From Tenebrio molitor (Eukaryota > Arthropoda > Insecta > Coleoptera > Tenebrionidae): a DNA stretch of 64,000 nt. Shown here piece by piece: positions 56,151 to 64,000 of this stretch; position 1 is the stretch's first letter, and every line of letters begins with the position of its first letter. The stretch is taken from positions 10,416,001 through 10,480,000 of the forward strand of contig NC_091050.1 of the NCBI RefSeq assembly GCF_963966145.1. Direction: 5' to 3'. The notes under the pieces are model-generated. The model had not been told where the DNA came from. It saw only the letters and a list, made by a program, of their open reading frames with translations, and did not search any database. A program made the position numbers and the translations under genes.

Positions 56151-59100
56151 CTTTAATATACTAATTCAAAACCCCGTTCTTTAAGAAAAAGTTATATCAG
56201 ATTTTTTTTTAAATATCTGGACTTAGAATACCTACCTATCCTCTGTTACATTCAGTACAGATAGTGAAAAATACATATTTATATGGATTTGATAATAATT
56301 CTTAATCATTATGTATTAAAACTTCGAATAAAATGCATGTAACTAGCAGGAAGATATTTTTGATAAAATTACCAAAACAAAAGCGTATGCAATCCGCTTG
56401 TAAATTGAGACCGATTAAAAGCATGAGCTAAGAATCCTGCTCATTTTTTCTTTAATTCTCACAAATCCTGAAGTCGACAAACTTGTTTTAAATTTTTTCC
56501 AACACCACTTACTTATCAATTATCGCAAAAAACAAAAAACGCTGCAAAGTATCTGAAAAACAAAACGAATTCACCCAGAATGATGGCTCAAATGTAATTT
56601 TTTAATTTATTTCTTATTATTTCACTTCACTCGCACCAAAAGCTATAATTTAGAACTAAATTTGTTCCTAAAGTGCCACACAATGCATTAAAAGACTCAA
56701 CACTCGCGCTTTCTCAAAATTGGATCCTCTCCGCTTTTAGCTTTTTTCACAATTTGTCGTCAGATATTTACCTCTTACATTGTATCAATCATTAAGTATT
56801 CTTCAACTGATACATACATTAGACATGTGCATTAGTGAGTTCAATTATCATTACTGAGCGCCCACTGTGCAAACAGTGACAAGTGGATGCAAATTCCAGT
56901 TGTAAGCGAGGAAAGCAACATGACACTTTAAATAAGTTAATTTGTTATTAAATTAGTTGTGGGAACAAGTTTAAATGCATTCTTGATACTTATGCGCCAG
57001 AGCGGTGTCAGTGTCCATGAGAATTCAAAAACTAGCTAGAGGTGACAGGTTCTCTGATCAGATTTTATCTCGTTATTTCGCCTCGTTGGCTTGTTGCTTC
57101 TGGATCGGAAAAATTTTAATTATTTATGTTTGTGTCAACATTACATATTATGTATTCTTGGCATTAGTAATTACCGGCTTGGTCTATTTAATTCGCAGGT
57201 TTGTAATGTGTAATTATACACGTGTGACCGCTTTATCACTTCTGGCTCTACTTCTTGTTGCAACAAAACGTCCACACCCGGAGGCAAAAATTATCGGCTG
57301 ACTCTGTAAATCCAAATCACGCCAAATTGATGCTTTTTAAAGAAAACGAAGAAAAACCGGTGCCAAGTCCATTCGTTTCTTTTCTTGGATCTTCTCACTT
57401 GTATCTTCTTCACTAATTATCGGCAACCGGATCCGGTGGTTTCACTCCAGAATTCAAATTTTATTCATAACTCCAGTCCAGTCGCTAATTTTTCTTTTCT
57501 TATTTCTTGCCGTGGACAATTTAAATAATAAGAATTTTATAGCAACTACATATCTGCATTAAACGGCTTATTGGTATTTACTACTTTTGGACATTGTAAG
57601 GAACCGCTCTCCTCTTTATGGCAATGCGCATTATCAATAAATAAAACATATCGGCAAGAGGAAGAGTTTTATGCGTTCACAGTTTGATTAAAATTTTTCT
57701 AGAAAAGACAAAAGTGTGTTGATTTAATGAGAGGCGACGTTTTCTCTAACACAGTAATGAACTCATTACCGTAAATATCAGAAGCGTTTAATTAAACAAT
57801 TTCGAGATGGCAAAAAAGTCGTGTTACTTTTGAAGAAAAATTTTAACGACCAATAAGGTAAACACCAATTTGCAATAAAGCTAATAGTTTACGAGCTTGC
57901 AGTTGAGCAATTTGCCGATCCTCCCGCATTAAGCTGATTCGTTTAATCGATTTGAAAACAGGGAAAAACAAGCAAATTGCTACACGCATGAATAGCAATC
58001 GAATAAAATTTTGATACCATTAGCTGCATCCTTAATTAAATTATTCTACAAGTTATAATAAGGCACCCATTTAAGTCCATTAAGCGAAAATATCTGCAAT
58101 TAGTGTTGGCTTGCTTAGTGAAGTCTATTGCTTTTTGATAGCGTTCCTCCAGTTTTCAGTCACCGGTGGTACTCGATGGTATTAATTTAAGCAAACTAAC
58201 CGGTCGCAAATGTACACACATACCACTTTTGAATCAATGATGTCTTCCACAGTGATTTTTTCCTGGTAATTAGCAGGTGGAGCGACTCGACCTGACGACC
58301 ACTTTTATTTTTAATACGTAGCGAATTTAACAATTTCCTTCATTAGGAAGACGCAGATGAAATCTTTTTATCTTAATTATGTATGTCAGTGGGTTTTTTT
58401 CCGGCGCAACCCAGACCTGTTAGGAATTTAAATATATTAATTAAAATGGCAATTAAGATCCCGCCCAAGCTCCTGGTTAAAATATGTACCACAACAAATA
58501 CACCACCGAGGATGATTATTTCAGCCGGAGCTATTAAATCTGGATCTTTGCCATCACTTCCCGCCGTACAATTTCATGACATTAAAGAATTTTTGCCGTA
58601 AACACCCAATGTTTTTCTGCCATTGTTATTAAATTCACATTATTGCGATGCCGCCACCTGCTCGCAACGCACCGAACCATGTTCGTCGAGGCGACCATTC
58701 CGATTCGATTGATCCTGAAAAATGCCAATTCAGGAGTAGGTCCGGCGCTTGAATATTTCACGCTACACCCACTTTCATTAAGCCGTCCGCCAATCATCCT
58801 ACGCACCGGAGTCAGGTGTTAGATACCGAAAACCAGAAGGTGTATCCTGGAATAGACGGCCCTCCTATTGGCCGTCTAAGCGTTAGAAGCGGCTGGAAGG
58901 GATAGAGGGTGTGGCTTTCTATTGCCAGGGTTGAACATGCGTTTTCAGGATCAGTCGTCCTTACGCCTTTCTAACGACAGGGTGTGCTTTGCACGGTCGA
59001 ATCGCGACGAACTGACAATTCGACGGAAGTGTGAAAGGACTCTTTGTCCATGAAGATTTTTGGTGGCGCGCTCTCGCCAGTTTTGGATCTTTCTCGACGC

Positions 59101-59726
59101 CCATAGAAGATATTATGGTAATCCTGTAAGTACTCGTTAACGTGTAGATCCTAGATCGTCCTGATTGTAAACTGTTGAAATCGCGAGTCGAGATTGCCAA
59201 CTGAAAGTGATTGTTGAATAATGAAGAGCCACAACTAGTTTCGTAGATGGAAAAATCTTTCTTTCTAGACAGATAAGAGAAATAGGTTGTGGCGCAAAGT
59301 GGACTCGTATATCCAGTCCGGTGCAGTCCTAGTCCTGACTAGTGAATAATTTACGAGTGTAAAATCAGATATCTTATAATTAATCGAACATGATAATTAC
59401 CGTCCCATTGACAACGGTAAATTACGATTGTTTAATAACCGGAGCCCTGAGGCTACTTTACGACCGATTCCCCAAGAAGTCGATAACTTAGTGAGATTAA
59501 ATTTATTACTAGTTGATTTTACACGCTTTAATTTTACAGTCCAAAGATCGTGTGGGCTGCGCGTTCATTATCTACTTATTATTAAAATCCCACACTAGAT
59601 CCCGTCCCTCCGCACAAATCCTAGCTCTGATCAGATCGCCAACCCCCCAATTACCTTTTCAATTTGGCGAGACTTCGACGCTAGATAAAGCGTGCGACTT
59701 GCAGGCATACCCCGTCGTCCCCGGGC
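56151..59726. other. Upstream territory of gcm
   Basis: No supported gene. An ATG-started frame of 94 codons at 57017-57301 has two hydrophobic segments but no known relatives and no other support. A perfect 9-base stem with 8-base loop (TAGACGGCC, 58853-58878) lies about 0.85 kb before the gcm start. GACTTGCAG ending at 59702 before the first gcm exon would allow an upstream non-coding or coding exon. Confidence 0.35.
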
Positions 59727-61670
59727 ATGTCTTGCCGGGTCTACTCTAGCTCCTCTTCCTCCGACTGGGACATCAACGACAGCGCCGTTCCGCGCATCAA
59801 CGAGTTCGACGCCTTCTCCGAGTGGGCCGACGGCCACTGCCGCCTGGTCTACCGCGCCGACAACGAGGACGCCAAGAGGCACTCCTCGGGCTGGGCCATG
59901 CGCAACACCAACAACCACAACGTCCACATCCTGAAGAAGAGCTGTCTGGGGGTGCTGGTCTGCTCGGTGCGCTGCACCCTGCCCACCGGCGAGCGGGTCC
60001 ACTTGCGGCCCGCCATCTGCGACAAGGCCCGGAAGAAGCAGCAAGGTACTGGTGCACCCCTAGAAAACCCGATTGTAGTGTGAGTGTTCAACAGGTAAAC
60101 CGTGTCCTAATCGGCAATGCACCGGGAGGCTGGAGATCCTGGCCTGTCGGGGCCACTGCGGGTACCCAGTGACGCACTTCTGGAGGCACACCGACCACGC
60201 CATCTTCTTCCAGGCTAAGGGAGTGCACGATCATCCCCGGCCAGAGGCCAAGAGCACGTCGGAGGCGCGCAGGAGTCTGGGTAGCGGAAGGAGGGTGCGG
60301 GGGCTGGCGGTGCTTTTGGCCAAAGAGGCGGCGCTCGGAAATAAGGTACGATGATGACATCATCACAGATGCGTGCATGGACGGAAATGTATATTTAATT
60401 AAATTGGTATGTAAAGCGAAGAAGACATATGTTTCTGTCAATGCCGGATTACTAGCATTAATTACCGGTCTGCTTAAATCGTCGACCATGTAATTACATA
60501 CGTGTGGTCGATTTATCAGTCGACTCTATTTGTATCGAAATATTGGTGATTGGCGATGCTTAATCACGCGCTAGACAAACCTCTCATTATCGGACCCTTT
60601 GGGTACGTTTCGAGACGCAATTTATGGACGACTGCGATCTTGTTGCAGCTGATGTCGCTGCGCGAGCCCAAACGGCAGTGTCGCGAGATGACCTCGCGGA
60701 CCCTCAACCCTCCGCCCCTGATCGCCGACCAAGACAAAGGTGAAGACGGTGTAATTGAAAGAAAGTTGATTAAAGCGATTCCGTTCTAGGTTATTGTTCG
60801 TGTCCGCCTTTCGAGTGTATTTGTAATTACCAGCCCGTCCTGCCCACGACTCTCCAACAATACAACCCCCATTCGCCCTCCTACCAGCAGCCGCAAGTCC
60901 TCGACTCGTACTGGACGCAGGAGCCCGCGCAGGCACAGTCCTACCCCGACGTCGCCGGCCTCAACCAGTACGACTTCACCAACATCCCCGCCGACCTCTT
61001 CCAGCCCGAGGAGATCTTCCAGCTGGACCAGCCCATCAAGCCCGACTTCGTCGCGGGCTCGCAGCACGACCTCAACAGGTCCCCCTCGACGCTGCTCGAC
61101 TTGGGCAGCGGCACCATCCACAGGGAGTTCAAGTCGGAGGAGTACTGGAGCCAGAACATGACCACCATGATCAACGACGACAGCAACAACAGCGGCAGCA
61201 GTCGGTTCAATCTAAGTCAATCGCCGGACAACACCCACCTAGGTCTCAACAACAATCTAGTTCCTTCCGCCCAGAACCAGTACATGGAGGGGGCGAAAAT
61301 CGACGAGCTGAACTACGGGGTGCAGAAATCGGCGCAGAATTACTTCCAACAGACGGCGATGCTCGACGCCGACTACAAGAACCAGGGGAATTTCGAGATC
61401 ATCGCCGACAATAAGGTCTACTTCGACGAGAGCTTGCAGAATTTCGACGGCTTCCAGAACGGCAAGGGCTACAAGTCCAACTACCAAGAGAAGTACATAG
61501 ATCTGGGGCAGTACGCCGAGTACAACAATTTTCTGTCGGTCTACGACGGCAATAAAATCAACGACAGTGCCATGTTCGGTGACCTCGATTTTCGAATTAA
61601 CAATTGTGCACCAGGTGCGAGTAATCTGCACTACAGCCACGACAATTTTGATTTGATCACGCACCAGTAA
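59727..61670 (+). CDS. gcm: Glial cells missing transcription factor (GCM family)
   Basis: Zinc-containing GCM-domain transcription factor; in flies it directs glial and blood-cell fates. Four exons: 59727-60045, 60095-60345, 60649-60739, 60790-61670, with GT-AG introns of 49, 303 and 50 bases; phases fit and give 513 residues, near the 504 of the fly protein. The GCM domain fills exons 1-2 (about 13-175): DWDINDSAVP, FDAFSEWADGHCRLVY, GWAMRNTNNHNVHILKKSCL, HLRPAICDKARKKQQ, then KPCPNRQC, CRGHCGYPVTHFWRH, FFQAKGVHDHPRPEAK. Then come RRVRGLAVLLAKEAAL, SLREPKRQCRE and CPPFEC, conserved after the domain. The C-terminal half is rich in Gln, Asn, Tyr and Ser, as in activation domains. Codons are GC-rich, unlike the surroundings. 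The ATG at 59727 was chosen as the in-frame ATG just before the domain; an acceptor at 59702 leaves room for an upstream exon adding residues. Confidence 0.95.
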
Positions 61671-61787
61671 CCACGCCGATGGACAGTATTCACGTTTTGA
61701 GTGCCTTGTACACTAGACGCTTTCAATGATCTTCATTACGTTAGAGTATAATTATTGTTGTACACATTGTATATACTATGTATAAAT

Positions 61788-61793
61788 AATAAA
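61788..61793 (+). terminator. Poly(A) signal of gcm
   Basis: AATAAA 117 bases after the gcm stop, at the end of a short AT-rich 3' region. Confidence 0.6.
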
Positions 61794-61799
61794 AGAATA

Positions 61800-63586
61800 G
61801 ATTTGTGATATAGCCCCCGAGATTCAAAAAATTTTGACAGGTGGAGGTTGAGTTGTTGGTCGGCAGGTGGCGCCGGATAAACATGGATGATGCACCGTAA
61901 CCGTTTAATATACCATTAAATCTTTACGGCTTACCGCGTTTTGATGGTAATTTTATCACTTAATGATAAAAGATGCTGCGCGGCCGTGTCGTGACAATTA
62001 AAACGAGACGCGCTGGAGTTTAGATATATTTATTGCACACTGCGTTCCTTATAAAAAATTTGTAAATGTTACGTTAACTTTACTAATGTTCAGAAATCAC
62101 TTATAAAGCTTAAAAACACATACACTATTCTAGTTTATGAACGAAATCCTAAATAGAAACAAATCCGTAATCGATTTTTTTTTATTGGATTTTTTCAATT
62201 AATATAAAAATTTCAATACTCGTTCTTGCGTTTGATCACACCACAAAATAATAATAGCGAAAAAAGTCTAGAAACTCACTAATCGTAACAACTCAAGAAC
62301 AAATGAATGGGTACAACTCTATGATTGTAATAATTTGCTAGGAATTACTTATTCTATCAATTTATGCGATTGAAATTTCTTAAAAAGTAGTGAGATGGAT
62401 ATATGGTTAAATAAATTATTTATAAATATCAAAACTAGAGACTATGTTCTATGTTTGAAAGTAATATCTATTATATTTTGATTCAATAATCCGTAAGGCC
62501 ATAATACAAAGACAGAATATTTATCATATCTCGAAAGTCGGAAAGAAGTGAATGAAAAGAGGAAATGTCAGCGATGCAATAAGACAAATATTCTGTCACC
62601 AATACATTTTTGTGTCTTTGATAATTTAAGGAAATGAAAATCTTACAAACATATAACGGTAACCTGAACCAATACCCATTTTTACTTAAACAACCACAGA
62701 ATCACATATATATTATATAGTTGTGATGGACTAATGCTTTATTTACAATATTAAAATATCACATAAAATAATTCATTACTACGGCTTACACAAATTAAGG
62801 AAAATTCTTACTTTCTGGGGAGAGCAGTAAGCAGCTAATCTCTTCAATCCTGCAATAATTTAAACCCAAATTAAACCAATGGCGAGATGGAATTTTGAAT
62901 ACTGTTAGTTCTCTATGACTGTTAGTAAAACAACTTCAGAGTCGATCTAGATTAATTATAATTAAATGAACACAGCATCTGTACACGATGCGTTTTTTAA
63001 AAGATGACACATTAAAAGCCACTCGGTTTTGCCTTACCTACCACCTATGAAGTATACCTGGGACTACTATACTACTACACAAATTTGCGATCTGCAAGAA
63101 ATACAGCCTATTTACAAACTTGTTCCGTAAGACTTAGATCTACGAGTCAAGTACGAGCGCAACCTGAGACACGCCTGATTCCGACGCGTGTTTCAGGCTG
63201 CACTAGGACTTGTCCGACACGTTAACTTTTACTTTAGTACATATGGTCCTACAGCTGCCTATTTCAACTGAAACAATCGCTTCTACCGTCCTATACGAAA
63301 TTTTCTGTGATTAAAGTAAGGAACATTTTACCGTGATCGAAAATCGAAAACAATCGCACTACGATTGAGACAATTGTCCTGCTTACGACTCTCCAAATTT
63401 TGATATGGTTACAATCCAAAAAAATCACACCATAAAAAAACGTAACTTTAATCTCACAATTCGTCAGTATCTCATATGTAAGTGAATTATGTACAATAAA
63501 AAAAATCTTAAACTACACTAACTGAAATAGAAATTAAACTACCTATCATTCGGAAAGATCGCCTAATCGTGATTAGCCAATGAAAC
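61800..63586 (-). other. Probable 3' UTR of the right-edge gene
   Basis: AT-rich, without ORFs, directly downstream of the stop at 63587 on the minus strand. Several minus-strand AATAAA signals occur; the most distal, near 62026-62031, would give a 3' UTR of about 1.5 kb and leave about 230 bases to the gcm poly(A) signal. UTR status is inferred. Confidence 0.4.
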
Positions 63587-63973
63587 CTACCGATCAATAC
63601 TGGATTGATTTTCGACGTTAAAGTTCTCCGTCAACTCCGTCCCCTTTTCCACATCCTCATCTCTCCTTTCGTCTTGCGACGTCGCCGAGTCTTCGCCCTT
63701 CTCCTCGGGAATGGGCGGTTCTTGCGACTCCGACCTGTCCCAGTTGCTGCTCTTCGACGGACTGGAAGGCAAAGAATGTGACGGGGCCGAGGTCAGGACG
63801 ACGTCCACGGCTGGCGACGCCGTCGTCTGACTCTGTGACATGTGGCCCGGGTGCGACCCGCTCGCCGGTGGAGCGGTCGATGACGACGGCGGCACCTCCT
63901 TCGTCGCGGAAGGCGCTTTCACTTTCACGCGGAAAAACTTGGTACCTTGAGGCACCCTGAATCGGTTGACAGG
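63587..63973 (-). CDS. C-terminal exon of an unidentified protein (partial)
   Basis: Last coding exon; the rest lies beyond the window. On the minus strand a good acceptor (TTTTTCAG) ends at 63974 and coding continues in frame to TAG at 63587, 128 residues. It starts PVNRFRVPQGTKFFRVKVKA, which looks like the end of a folded domain, followed by about 100 residues rich in Ser, Pro and Thr and then acidic and Gln-rich (EEKGEDSATSQDERRDEDVE). Such a tail is probably disordered and may be phosphorylated or unstable (PEST-like). The family was not recognised. It is convergent with gcm. Confidence 0.75.
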   Translation of the reverse strand, partial: PVNRFRVPQGTKFFRVKVKAPSATKEVPPSSSTAPPASGSHPGHMSQSQTTASPAVDVVLTSAPSHSLPSSPSKSSNWDRSESQEPPIPEEKGEDSATSQDERRDEDVEKGTELTENFNVENQSSIDR

Positions 63974-64000
63974 CTGAAAAACGACACTAAAGTTTTCGTC

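Noticed and set aside
57017..57301. 94-codon frame with two hydrophobic segments
   Set aside because: No relatives recognised, no promoter or poly(A) context, and AT-rich DNA readily gives hydrophobic frames.

Overview
The window looks like insect nuclear DNA, probably from a beetle, although the order is an inference. It is AT-rich. Genes are few and compact, with canonical GT-AG introns of only 37-55 bases. Most of the rest is decayed or short non-autonomous DNA transposons with TA target sites. No rRNA, tRNA or CRISPR array was seen.

Layout. At 1.8-5.3 kb two genes lie tail to tail: a small basic protein with SUMO-interaction-like motifs (+, 1782-2312) and a six-exon SPO11 meiotic DNA-cleavage protein (-, 2362-5316). 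The SPO11 model stays in frame through five introns and predicts 903 residues, more than twice the usual size, because of a long repeat-bearing N-terminal extension. At 6.2-8.8 kb sits an apparently intact pogo/Tigger transposon whose transposase ends in a PHD-type zinc finger. At 10.3-13.5 kb are a broken THAP-domain gene split by a short inverted-repeat element, a TATA-bearing MITE and two long hairpins. At 14.9-15.5 kb is an intronless, diverged ribosomal protein eL13 gene. From 15.6 to 59.7 kb there is no convincing protein-coding gene; the interval holds transposon fossils, several MITE families, palindromes and presumed regulatory DNA. At 59.7-61.7 kb is the four-exon glial cells missing (gcm) transcription factor gene. 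At the right edge is the last exon of an unidentified gene on the minus strand, tail to tail with gcm.

Most unusual observation. At least seven loci carry long hairpins or hairpin tips (clearest: 10995-11117, 13378-13513, 48122-48258, 56043-56150, and tips at 43368-43382, 40764-40787, 52740-52761) that are near-perfect inverted repeats except at fixed symmetric places, where both arms carry the same CGAG tetramer in direct orientation. Opposed in a hairpin, CGAG/CGAG gives tandem G-A/A-G mismatches of the Py-GA-Pu type known to stack stably, and several tips close with a three-base G-N-A loop, also known to be very stable. The mismatches therefore look conserved rather than decayed, and favour folding of one strand only. 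I know of no description of this family.

The genes do not form one pathway. SPO11 and its neighbour may share a SUMO link (inference), gcm is a developmental regulator with a large flanking non-coding territory, and the remainder is mobile-element history.
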